DNA of 42,967 nucleotides from Clostridia bacterium (lineage in GTDB: Bacteria > Bacillota > Clostridia > Christensenellales > RUG350): positions 1 to 42,967 of the forward strand of contig JAGBSX010000039.1 of assembly GCA_017631635.1 (NCBI GenBank), written 5' to 3'. Positions 23,609-32,020 of the stretch are shown one piece after another. Made by a program: the position numbers and the translations under genes. The notes beneath the pieces were generated by a model that ran no database searches, had not been told where the DNA came from, and was given only the letters and a program-made list of their open reading frames with translations. Positions within the stretch are counted from its first letter, which is position 1. The number at the start of each line of letters is the position of its first letter.

Positions 23609-24918
23609 AACCATTAGTAGCGATAGTAGGTAGACCAAACGTAGGCAAATCTACCTTTTTCAACAAAATATCTGGCAAGAGAAACTCGATAGTATCAAAT
23701 ATGCCAGGTGTCACTAGAGACAGATTGTATGCAGATGCCGAATGGTGTGGCGTCACTTTTACTATGGTTGACACAGGTGGTATAGAGATAAATAGCGAAG
23801 ACCAGATGTGGAGACATATCAAAGCGCAGGCAGAGATAGCCGTAGAGACTGCAGACGTCATACTATTTTTCGTAGACGGCAAGCAAGGGCTTACCGCAGA
23901 CGATAAGGTAGTAGCCGAATATCTGCGCAAGTCCAACAAGGACGTCATAGTAGTAGTCAACAAACTAGACAACAATGAACTAGAGCAATCTTTTGAGTTT
24001 TACGAACTAGGCATAGGAGATTTGTTCGCTATATCAGCCGAGCAGAGCAAAGGTCTAGGTGACCTATTAGACAGAATAGTGGAACTTATCAGAGATAAGG
24101 TCGTAGACGAAGAAGACGACAAGCGTATCAAGATAGCAGTAGTTGGCAAGCCAAATGCAGGTAAGAGTAGTATTACCAATAGAATACTAGGTTTTGACAG
24201 GGTTATCGTGAGTGATATCGCAGGTACTACTAGAGATGCTATCGACACGGACTTTGAGTACGACGGTAGACTATACACTATCATAGATACTGCGGGAATT
24301 AGGCGCAAGCGCAGTATAGACGAGGACGTAGAGAGTTATAGCGTGATGAGGTCTCTAGCCGCTATTCGTAGAGCAGACGTATGCCTTATCGTGCTAGATG
24401 CCTCCGAGGAGATATCCGAACAAGACGTGAGGATAGCAGGCTACGTCCACGAACAAGGCAAGCCATCTATCGTAGTTATGAATAAGTGGGACGTTATCGA
24501 GAAGGATACCCATACTGTCAATGCTTATGACAAGAAGTTGCATACCGAACTAGCCTTTATGGATTATTTTAAGTCTGCCTACGTGTCTGCCAAGACGGGA
24601 CAGAGGGTAGAGAAATTGATGAATATAGTAGACGAAGTGTACTTCAATGCATCTAGACGCATCACCACAGGTACTATCAACGACGTCATAGCAGATGCTG
24701 TAGCAGTCAACGATACCCCTACTCACAATGGTCGTAGACTCAAGATACTCTACACCACCCAAGCCTCATCAAATCCACCTACATTTATTTTGTTCGTCAA
24801 CGACGTCACTCTTATGCACTTTTCGTACAAGAGATATCTAGAGAATAGCATACGCAAGGTATTTGATTTTAGTGGCACGCCGGTGAGACTAATTATACGA
24901 AATAGAGAAGAAGATTGA
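23605..24918 (+). CDS. der: Ribosome-assembly GTPase Der (EngA)
   Basis: Double GTPase needed for 50S subunit maturation. The 437 residues hold two G domains with P-loops GRPNVGKS (near residue 8) and GKPNAGKS (near 183). They carry switch motifs DTGG and DTAG and specificity motifs NKLD and NKWD, then the KH-like C-terminal domain (ILYTTQASSNPPTFILFVND). The start overlaps DUF512 by 4 nt. Confidence 0.97.
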   Translation: MKPLVAIVGRPNVGKSTFFNKISGKRNSIVSNMPGVTRDRLYADAEWCGVTFTMVDTGGIEINSEDQMWRHIKAQAEIAVETADVILFFVDGKQGLTADDKVVAEYLRKSNKDVIVVVNKLDNNELEQSFEFYELGIGDLFAISAEQSKGLGDLLDRIVELIRDKVVDEEDDKRIKIAVVGKPNAGKSSITNRILGFDRVIVSDIAGTTRDAIDTDFEYDGRLYTIIDTAGIRRKRSIDEDVESYSVMRSLAAIRRADVCLIVLDASEEISEQDVRIAGYVHEQGKPSIVVMNKWDVIEKDTHTVNAYDKKLHTELAFMDYFKSAYVSAKTGQRVEKLMNIVDEVYFNASRRITTGTINDVIADAVAVNDTPTHNGRRLKILYTTQASSNPPTFILFVNDVTLMHFSYKRYLENSIRKVFDFSGTPVRLIIRNREED

Positions 24919-24919
24919 T

Positions 24920-25564
24920 ATGTGGTATTATTACGTGACAATTTGCATCATAGGCTATTTGCTAGGGGCGATTAACTTCGCCAGAGTGATATGCCACCTC
25001 AAGCACAAAGATATATCATCTATGGGTAGTGGCAATCCTGGCACTATGAATATGATTAGGTCTATGGGGTTATTTTGGGGTGTGCTTACACTTGTATTAG
25101 ATGCTCTCAAGGGTGCTATCCCTACCTTGCTAGGTAGTCTGCTTATAGGTCCAGAGGGTATGTATGCAGGTGGATTGTCTGCCGTCACGGGACACGTGTA
25201 TCCTATCTGGTACAAGTTTAGAGGAGGCAAGGGTGTAGCGACTGCTATAGGAGTATTCGCCGTAGCGTCACCTATTACGTCACTGTGCACTTTTCCTGCG
25301 CTTGTGTTGCTACTTATCATATTCAAATACGGTAGTGCTTGCAATCTTATTTATCTCACGGTACTGACTATCGAGCAGGGATTGCTATACCACGACGTAT
25401 TAGCGGTGAGCATATTATTATTTGCTATGTGGGTGCTAGTGTGGTATTCGCATAGAGAAAATTTATCTAGGTTGATATCAGGCAAAGAACACAAGACCAA
25501 TCTAATCAAACCTATCAAAAGAATTAAAACAGACAAAAATTATCCAAAATCTTCTGCCAAATGA
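24920..25564 (+). CDS. plsY: Glycerol-3-phosphate acyltransferase PlsY
   Basis: Membrane enzyme that acylates glycerol-3-phosphate from acyl-phosphate, the first step in phospholipid synthesis. The 214 residues show the three PlsY motifs: GSGNPGTMNMIRSMG (family GSGNxGxTN), GHVYPIWYKFRGGKGVATAIG, and a third WYSHRENLSRLISGKE. It has about five membrane helices and a basic tail. The start is one base after the der stop. gpsA, often the next gene, is absent here. Confidence 0.95.
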   Translation: MWYYYVTICIIGYLLGAINFARVICHLKHKDISSMGSGNPGTMNMIRSMGLFWGVLTLVLDALKGAIPTLLGSLLIGPEGMYAGGLSAVTGHVYPIWYKFRGGKGVATAIGVFAVASPITSLCTFPALVLLLIIFKYGSACNLIYLTVLTIEQGLLYHDVLAVSILLFAMWVLVWYSHRENLSRLISGKEHKTNLIKPIKRIKTDKNYPKSSAK

Positions 25565-25593
25565 TTGATAATATTTTTGGATAGTTGTATAAT
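25565..25593 (+). promoter_or_regulatory. Aminotransferase promoter
   Basis: TTGATA (25565-25570), 17 bp, TATAAT (25588-25593), directly after plsY. It lies inside the upstream extension of the aminotransferase frame, which shows the true start is further down. Confidence 0.85.
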
Positions 25594-25621
25594 TGATGAA
25601 ATTAGTATTATGGAGATACTT

Positions 25622-26887
25622 ATGAGATACAATGAGATGACTACAGTACAGTTAAAGAGTTTGCTTAGCGAAGAGTTAGCCAAATACGAAGGCTACAAGA
25701 GTATGAATCTAGCGCTAGATATGGCTAGAGGCAAGCCAAATGCATCACAGATAGATATGGCTATGTCTCTACTAGATAGCACTAGAGATTTTGGCAAGGG
25801 AGCAGGTGATTTGCGAAATTACGGTATGCTAGATGGTGTAGACGGTATGCGCAAGTTGTTTGCAGATTTACTAGGCGTTGACAAAGAAGAAGTTATCGCT
25901 ATGGGCAATTCTTCTCTAAATATTATGTACGATATGATTCAACGTGCTATGCAATTTGGCGTATACGGAGGAGATGGTGCTTGGAATGGCAAGAAAGTGA
26001 AGTTTTTGTGTCCTGTACCAGGCTACGATAGACACTTTGCCATCACCGAACTGTTTGGTATAGAGATGATAAATATCCCTATGCTACCTACTGGTCCTGA
26101 TATGGATATGGTAGAGCAACTCGTATCTAGCGACGAATCAGTCAAAGGTATGTGGTGTGTGCCCAAGTACTCCAATCCAGACGGCATCACTTATAGTGAT
26201 GATACTGTGAGGAGACTAGCCAATCTCAAGCCAAAGAGCAAGGACTTTAGGATATTTTATGACAATGCATACATAGTGCACGACGTCTTTGACACCAAGG
26301 ACGAACTACTCAACATATTTGATGAGTGCAAGAAGGTAGGTAGTGAGGATATGATATACGAATTCGTATCTACCTCCAAGATGACCTTCCCAGGTTCGGG
26401 AGTGGCTGCCGTGGCTATGTCTAGAGCCAACGTAGAGTACACCAACAAACTACTAGGCATACAGACCATAGGACCAGACAAGATAAATCAAGTACTACAC
26501 CTCGCTTTCTTCAAGGACGTAGACAATCTTAGAGCGCATATGAGCAAGCACGCTAGTTTGCTACGCCCCAAGTTTGAGATAGTGCTAGAGGCACTTGCTC
26601 AATTTGAGGGTAGTGGTATGCTAGAGTACGTCAAGCCAAACGGTGGATATTTTATCTCTATCAACACCATAGACGGATGTGCCAAAGAGGTAGTTAGACT
26701 ATGCCAAGAGGCTGGTGTCAAACTCACTCCTGCAGGTTCATCTTTCCCATATAGACTAGACCCACGTGATCGCAATATTAGACTAGCGCCATCATATCCT
26801 ACCGAAAATGATTTGCGTATGGCTAGTGCAGTACTTGTCAACTGTATCAAGATAGCATCATACCGTAGCGAATTAGCCAAGAGATAA
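25622..26887 (+). CDS. Aspartate aminotransferase, AspT/subgroup Ic type
   Basis: A 421-residue PLP enzyme that exchanges amino groups between aspartate and 2-oxoglutarate. The start region LALDMARGKPNASQIDMA matches the family once called Aminotran_MocR (LxLDMSRGKPS...QLDLS). The PLP lysine is in VSTSKMTFPGSG, and Arg in FPYRLDPRDRNIRLAPS contacts the substrate carboxylate. ATG 25622 has GGAG upstream, and the longer ORF to 25565 would begin in the promoter. It is monocistronic. Confidence 0.9.
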   Translation: MRYNEMTTVQLKSLLSEELAKYEGYKSMNLALDMARGKPNASQIDMAMSLLDSTRDFGKGAGDLRNYGMLDGVDGMRKLFADLLGVDKEEVIAMGNSSLNIMYDMIQRAMQFGVYGGDGAWNGKKVKFLCPVPGYDRHFAITELFGIEMINIPMLPTGPDMDMVEQLVSSDESVKGMWCVPKYSNPDGITYSDDTVRRLANLKPKSKDFRIFYDNAYIVHDVFDTKDELLNIFDECKKVGSEDMIYEFVSTSKMTFPGSGVAAVAMSRANVEYTNKLLGIQTIGPDKINQVLHLAFFKDVDNLRAHMSKHASLLRPKFEIVLEALAQFEGSGMLEYVKPNGGYFISINTIDGCAKEVVRLCQEAGVKLTPAGSSFPYRLDPRDRNIRLAPSYPTENDLRMASAVLVNCIKIASYRSELAKR

Positions 26888-26923
26888 CGCAGTTATCTAG
26901 TTGATTGCAAAATATTAGACAAC

Positions 26924-26955
26924 AAAAAATTGCATTTTTCAATGCAATTTTTTTT
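26924..26955. terminator. Bidirectional terminator after the aminotransferase
   Basis: AAAAAATTGCATT (26924-26936) with AATGCAATTTTTT (26941-26953) and a TTTC loop, between convergent genes. Confidence 0.93.
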
Positions 26956-26956
26956 G

Positions 26957-29338
26957 TTAACTTCTACGTTTTTTGACGACTATGTACGTTATCGTAGTCG
27001 CTAGTGATAACGCCAATATTATCAGGACTGCTATGAGTTGAGGAGTAGTCACACTAGAGGTAGAGAGATTGGCCGTCAGCACGTATCCTACCACCTTTAA
27101 GCCATCTATTTCTACGCATATTTTGGTGTATTGTTCACTAGTTTTGATTAGTTCGTACGTTAGCACTTGAGTACCGTCCACCACACTTGCGAGTACTTGC
27201 GAATTTTGGGTAGGTAGTAGATATATATCCACGCTACCACCTAGGCTTTGAGCAGATATCTTCGCGTCGTATCTAGCCGTTTGTTGAGTATTGTTTAGAG
27301 GGAGTAGAGTGCCACTTGATTTGATATAATAAGTATTGTCCATATATGATATACTTATCCATTTGCCATCGTCGTATCCATAAGCGCCACCATTACACTT
27401 GACTTGGGTATTTCTAGGTAGGGTAGTGATTAGATAATCGTTATTTTCTATAGGATATTTGTACAATTTGGTGTTACCCCAACTAGTCACGGCATCTATC
27501 ATACTAGGAGCAGTATCATTGATAGAGGCGAGCATATCGGTCTTGGCAAATACGCATTTGTCCCCGTAGAGTATATAACTAAATCCATCGTAGAGTGTAT
27601 CTTCGCTCAATACTATTACTTTGGTGTCGGCATTGACTAGTCTAATGCTTTCGCTATTGCTAGGATTTGTGTACACGTATGTATTAGCCTGTAGATTTTT
27701 GATTAGAAGAGGGGAGGATAGAGGCGTTTTGTCATTTAGGTCCACCTCAGGTGTAGTCGGGTCTAATATATCTTCTTCGGTGGCTATATCCATATCCTCG
27801 TCTACCACTCTTATCAAACTATGGCTATTAGTTGATATACATAGTATATCACCACCTTGTATACAGGTAGCGTCATAGGTTGCGTTTGGTATAGTAGCAT
27901 TGATATTATATATACCTTTTACTTCATATCCATTTTGAGTTTTGGTGAGTTTTGTGATAGTATTTGATGTTGTTTTGCGCAGCAGATAAATATTGCCTAG
28001 ACTATCTATATCCATATCGATTATCTCGCCATATATATCTGTATCCTCTAGCGTTATGCTGTCTAGTATAGTGGTAGAGTTTAGGTATCTATATACGGTA
28101 TCTTCGGTGGATACGTATAGCGTATATCCTATCGGTGAAAAGGCTATGTTTTTAGCCCCTTCTACCATAGCGTACGTAGTCAAAACTCCGTCGTTTACAG
28201 ACCATATAGTATCGTTTGAGAGTGCGTATAGCGAGCCACCACCATTTACGGCGATAGATATGATATCTACGTCCTCTATGGAGTATACCTCTCTACCACT
28301 AGGAGATATACGATATATACTGCTACCGTCGGTAGAATATATCACGTCGTTATGAGACACCACGCTAATAGGTGAGGATATAGATATCTCTCCTATTATA
28401 TCCTCGTCGCTAGATAGATTCAATATACGATTGTTTGCACTATCTGCTACGTATATAGTGTCGTTAGCGCAATAGATATCTTTTGGAGAGTTCAATCTAT
28501 CTATTGATTGTCCGTGGCTACCTATCGTATCGCATAGTGTCAGAGTAGGGTAGATGGTATAGGAGTATACCATATGATTTTGGTTGTCTATTAGATACAA
28601 TTTTTCAGTAATAGGATTGTAGGATATACTATTAGTAGTAGTGATTTGGTAAGGTAGAGTGTACGTTAGCACGCTATCATCTGCCATAGAGTATATAGTG
28701 AGGGAGTGCTCCTCTACCATATACGCCAAATCTCCCACTATATCAATACAAGTGGAGTTGTGGTCAAGGAGTTTGTCTTTGTCCCCAGATGATAAGTCGC
28801 AGGTATAAGTACCGTCTATGGTAGTTAGGTACAATATATCCCCTACCATATCTAGCGAAGTCGCCTCAGCCAATTTGGAGTAGGTGAGTATAGTGCTATG
28901 TGTGCCAAAATCATACAATTTTGAGCCAGCCGAATAGTATAGATTGTCTCCGTCGCTGACTAGTATCACGTCGCAATTAGGTAGAGAAGTACTCTGGTAT
29001 GAGTAGTCTAGCATTGACAATATACCTACTAGGGTGTCGCTATCTCCAGATTGATACGATATGTAGAGATTGTCTCCCACGATAGCGTAGGAGGTAGGAT
29101 GACTCTCTAGTGGGTGCGAATATATGGATTTGTCCTTGACGAGATGTATGTCATTGTCATCTACTATCACGCACACCTCACCACTAGATATGACGGCAGT
29201 AGGATTAGATAGGGGGATATAATATCCATTTGGCAATATCGTAGTAGACGTGCTTGCAAAACTGACGAGACCTATGCTCGCCATCATAATCAATGCTATA
29301 GATAATGCTAATACAAAATTTTTGTAAAAATTTAACAT
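26957..29338 (-). CDS. Exported beta-propeller protein with SH3-like region and C-terminal anchor
   Basis: A 793-residue protein. It has an N-terminal signal sequence (hydrophobic to about residue 29), then many ~40-residue beta repeats of propeller type. One (SPKDIYCANDTIYVADSANN) is a clear NHL repeat and others have the pattern D-x-YxS-x-GS. After a Pro/Asp linker near 540 come two or three SH3b-like segments (KISAQSLGGSVDIYLLP, then SYILYGDKCVF). It ends in a membrane helix and basic KKRRS, so it is displayed on the outside of the membrane. The binding partner is unknown. An AGGTG site precedes the ATG. Confidence 0.8.
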   Translation of the reverse strand: MLNFYKNFVLALSIALIMMASIGLVSFASTSTTILPNGYYIPLSNPTAVISSGEVCVIVDDNDIHLVKDKSIYSHPLESHPTSYAIVGDNLYISYQSGDSDTLVGILSMLDYSYQSTSLPNCDVILVSDGDNLYYSAGSKLYDFGTHSTILTYSKLAEATSLDMVGDILYLTTIDGTYTCDLSSGDKDKLLDHNSTCIDIVGDLAYMVEEHSLTIYSMADDSVLTYTLPYQITTTNSISYNPITEKLYLIDNQNHMVYSYTIYPTLTLCDTIGSHGQSIDRLNSPKDIYCANDTIYVADSANNRILNLSSDEDIIGEISISSPISVVSHNDVIYSTDGSSIYRISPSGREVYSIEDVDIISIAVNGGGSLYALSNDTIWSVNDGVLTTYAMVEGAKNIAFSPIGYTLYVSTEDTVYRYLNSTTILDSITLEDTDIYGEIIDMDIDSLGNIYLLRKTTSNTITKLTKTQNGYEVKGIYNINATIPNATYDATCIQGGDILCISTNSHSLIRVVDEDMDIATEEDILDPTTPEVDLNDKTPLSSPLLIKNLQANTYVYTNPSNSESIRLVNADTKVIVLSEDTLYDGFSYILYGDKCVFAKTDMLASINDTAPSMIDAVTSWGNTKLYKYPIENNDYLITTLPRNTQVKCNGGAYGYDDGKWISISYMDNTYYIKSSGTLLPLNNTQQTARYDAKISAQSLGGSVDIYLLPTQNSQVLASVVDGTQVLTYELIKTSEQYTKICVEIDGLKVVGYVLTANLSTSSVTTPQLIAVLIILALSLATTITYIVVKKRRS

Positions 29339-29357
29339 ATGTACACCTATTTTTTAT

Positions 29358-29386
29358 AGTATAACACCCGTGCGTGCAAATTGCAA
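29358..29386 (-). promoter_or_regulatory. Promoter of the beta-propeller gene
   Basis: On the minus strand TTGCAA (29386-29381), 17 bp, TATACT (29363-29358) with an extended TG. It is divergent from the coiled-coil/ABC operon promoter. Confidence 0.8.
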
Positions 29387-29396
29387 GCAAGAATTA

Positions 29397-29425
29397 TTGA
29401 CAAAAGAGCAAAAAAGAATTAAAAT
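29397..29425 (+). promoter_or_regulatory. Promoter of the coiled-coil/ABC pair
   Basis: TTGACA (29397-29402), 17 bp, TAAAAT (29420-29425), 41 bp before the ATG. Confidence 0.8.
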
Positions 29426-29465
29426 TAGATAGTATGACCAAAATTTTACCAAAGGAGGTACATTT

Positions 29466-31070
29466 ATGCAGATACCAGTCAAGACTACCGTTCGCAAAAA
29501 AACTGCCAAGATAGTCCCTACTTCGCCCAAGCGTGACAAGTGTGTAGTATCAGGACATATAGACGACGTACCTCTATGGTGGAAGGTGGCAGACGTCCAC
29601 AAGATGACCTTCAATCAACTCCGTAGAGAAAAGGGAAGTTTAGAGAGGGAGGTAGTAGGAGTAGACAAGCGTAGACGTCAGGCAGAGAAGGATTACGTTA
29701 AGTACAACGAATTGTTGCTCCGAGAGAGAGATACCAGATTTGTCGAACTAAATGCGATAGAGGAGAATATAGAACTAATCAAGCAGGAGTCTACCTTGCG
29801 TATGCAAGCAGTAGAGAGAGAGCAAGAGATAGAACTCATCAACGTCGAGAGAGATAGCCTAGAGAGGATAGAGGCAGAGAAGGTAGAGCACGCCAAGAGA
29901 CTGCGAGAGATTACCATAGAGGAGACACAGCGCGCCGAAGATGAGCATAGAGATAGATTGTCTGCTTTGAGAGAGGACAAACTAGAGGCCATCAGAGTAG
30001 CCGAGCAGACTGAATTGGACCTTATGCGTGCTAGAGAAGAGACCTCACGTATAGAGGCTCAACGTATAGCCACTCAGGACCAACTTGCCCTAGAGAGAGC
30101 AGAGATTAGAGAACGCAAGGCTCAAGAGAAGATAGCCGAGAAGAAACTCAAGCAAATAGAAGAAGAAAAGGTTAGACAACGCGAAGAACAAGCCGAGATA
30201 GATAGACTAGAGCAAAGTCGCGTGAACTTGCGTAAAAAAGAAGAAGAACGTCAACGCTATCTCAACCAATCTCTAGAGGAGAAGAAGAAGAGAGAAAAAG
30301 AGGACGAGGAGAGAGCCAAGCAGAGAGAGTCTATGGAGAAGAAACGAATCCAGAGACTCAAGCGTCGTTATCGTATTCGAGACGTGGTATTCAATCCTTA
30401 TCCACTATCACCAGATGATAATACTTCAAAATGCGCCCTTCAACTTCGAGACTTGTCTCTACTCGTACGCAAAGGAGAGACTAGTGTCATAGAGGGAGTA
30501 GACCTAGACGTCATAGCAGGAGAGACTACTATCGTAGATAGATATACCCTAGCCGAGGCAGACGTGATTATCAGCATGATACAGCGAAATTTTTCCTCTA
30601 GATATATCCTCAAAGGTGGAGAAATATTCCTGCTAGGAGAGGCTATGCTAGGTATCAAGGCGAGAGAGCATTTTGTCAAGACAAATAGAGAGATTAGCGT
30701 AGTACCTAGCGAATTGATTAGTGCTGACTATAGAGATATGACGGTGTATAGTTATATCAAGAAGATATGTACCAAGTCAAACGTCTCTAGAGTTAGAGAT
30801 ATATTAGTGAGATTACACCTTACGCATATCGACAAGATTATGCGCAAGAGGATATCTAGATGTACCTATAGCGAGATAGCCAAGATAGCCGTAGTGACTG
30901 CGCTATATAGTGGCAAGAAGGTAGTAGTTCTCAATCAGCCTGAGAGATGCCTAGATGCATTGAGTATACTGACTCTCAGAGATATTATCAAACAATGGAG
31001 AGAGACTAGCGATAGCGCGCTCGTCATATTTGGCTGTAGAGACCAAGAGGGAGGTGTAGCGTATGTCTAA
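29466..31070 (+). CDS. Long coiled coil fused to a degenerate DppD/OppD-like ABC ATPase
   Basis: A 534-residue protein with no membrane helix. Residues ~1-45 are basic, and ~45-300 are a Glu/Arg/Lys-rich heptad coiled coil. From ~325 the fold pattern follows peptide-importer ATPases (LQLRDLSLLVRKGE, then GVDLDVIAGE). The catalytic motifs are lost: no Walker A (VDRYTLAEAD in its place), no Q-loop Gln, signature LSGGQ replaced by CTYSE before IAKIAVVTAL, Walker B VVVLNQPERCLD instead of LIxDEPTxxLD, and no switch His. It should not hydrolyse ATP. GGAGG precedes the ATG. It overlaps the next gene by 8 nt. Confidence 0.75.
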   Translation: MQIPVKTTVRKKTAKIVPTSPKRDKCVVSGHIDDVPLWWKVADVHKMTFNQLRREKGSLEREVVGVDKRRRQAEKDYVKYNELLLRERDTRFVELNAIEENIELIKQESTLRMQAVEREQEIELINVERDSLERIEAEKVEHAKRLREITIEETQRAEDEHRDRLSALREDKLEAIRVAEQTELDLMRAREETSRIEAQRIATQDQLALERAEIRERKAQEKIAEKKLKQIEEEKVRQREEQAEIDRLEQSRVNLRKKEEERQRYLNQSLEEKKKREKEDEERAKQRESMEKKRIQRLKRRYRIRDVVFNPYPLSPDDNTSKCALQLRDLSLLVRKGETSVIEGVDLDVIAGETTIVDRYTLAEADVIISMIQRNFSSRYILKGGEIFLLGEAMLGIKAREHFVKTNREISVVPSELISADYRDMTVYSYIKKICTKSNVSRVRDILVRLHLTHIDKIMRKRISRCTYSEIAKIAVVTALYSGKKVVVLNQPERCLDALSILTLRDIIKQWRETSDSALVIFGCRDQEGGVAYV

Positions 31071-31977
31071 TATATTGACTATATCTATGCCCGTACTCAA
31101 CAATACCGTACGCATTATACTCCGAGAAGGGGAGAGTCTGGGTATCATAGGCGAGAATATGTCTGGCAAGAGTGAGGTATTGCAGAGGATACGATATCAC
31201 AAATTTGGTTTGACTTATAGAGGGGTAGCACCTGCCGATTTTACCAAAGAGGAAGAGGACTTATTTTTGCAAGAGATAGGTTATTCTGCTGCAGATATGT
31301 ATCTCAATCCCAAAGACAAAGTTATCGACGTATTGGGCAGATGTGCAGTAGCCATAGAGGGTATACCTGACGACGTGGCGAAAGTATTTTGTATAATGCC
31401 CACCGAGTATGACCTCAAGGTCAAGGACGTAGACAATATATTGTTGTCAAAACTTACCCTTATAGATACCTTGAGCCATAATTACAAAGTAATTATGATA
31501 GATGATGTATTTGGGTACGACTACACGTTTAAGCGTAGGCTTATACCATTTCTTGACAAGTATCGCCGAGATAGAGGAGTGACTTATCTAATAGCGACTA
31601 CGGATATAGTATTCGCGAGCCAACTTACCGAGTGGACTATGGTGTTATATGCCGATAGATTAGTAGAGTACGCTCAGACCAAGCATTTGATAACTTCTCC
31701 AAATCATCCTTATTCCAAGTGGCTTATCAATTCGACGTATATGGAGGAGGATAGGGAGATACCTACCTTTATTCGTACTGCGTCAGATCCTATCCCCCCA
31801 AAGGAAAAATGTCCATTTAGCACGATATGTCCCTATGCTATCGACAAATGCAAGACTGATTCTCCTGTGTTTGCTAGTTATAACAATACGGACTGGACGG
31901 CTTGTCATCTAGTAAATACCACAGAGCCTCCCGTCAAACGCTCACGCAGGGCTATATCCAAGAAAAACAAACAATAA
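31063..31977 (+). CDS. Degenerate DppF/OppF-like ABC ATPase, nucleotide site partly kept
   Basis: A 304-residue protein. Walker A is intact (GENMSGKS), and Walker B is IMIDDVFG with Asp where the catalytic Glu should be. The Q-loop Gln is gone (SAADMYLNP against FQDPY.SLNP), no LSGGQ is found, and the switch His is replaced (ATTD for SHD). The C-terminus is a clear peptide-importer ATPase tail: RLVEYAQTKHLITSPNHPYS, then CPFSTICPYAIDKC and ACHL. It probably binds but does not efficiently hydrolyse ATP. No permease or binding protein is nearby. GGGAGG precedes the ATG, and it likely pairs with the upstream coiled-coil protein. Confidence 0.78.
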   Translation: MSNILTISMPVLNNTVRIILREGESLGIIGENMSGKSEVLQRIRYHKFGLTYRGVAPADFTKEEEDLFLQEIGYSAADMYLNPKDKVIDVLGRCAVAIEGIPDDVAKVFCIMPTEYDLKVKDVDNILLSKLTLIDTLSHNYKVIMIDDVFGYDYTFKRRLIPFLDKYRRDRGVTYLIATTDIVFASQLTEWTMVLYADRLVEYAQTKHLITSPNHPYSKWLINSTYMEEDREIPTFIRTASDPIPPKEKCPFSTICPYAIDKCKTDSPVFASYNNTDWTACHLVNTTEPPVKRSRRAISKKNKQ

Positions 31978-31981
31978 AAAT

Positions 31982-32020
31982 AAATGCGCCACAAATCGTA
32001 ATTGTGGCGCATTTTATTTT
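31982..32020. terminator. Bidirectional terminator before the rqcH end
   Basis: AAATGCGCCACAA (31982-31994) with TTGTGGCGCATTT (32002-32014), a 13-bp stem and 7-nt loop. A/T flanks serve both convergent genes. Confidence 0.93.

Noticed and set aside
25565-25621. Longer aminotransferase start
   Set aside because: The extension is the promoter itself (TTGATA-17-TATAAT).
27621-28355. Plus-strand ORFs inside the beta-propeller gene
   Set aside because: Ser/Ile/Val-rich shadows of the minus-strand gene with no start signals.
29466-31977. Functional oligopeptide importer ATPases
   Set aside because: Most catalytic motifs are missing and there are no permease or solute-binding genes nearby.
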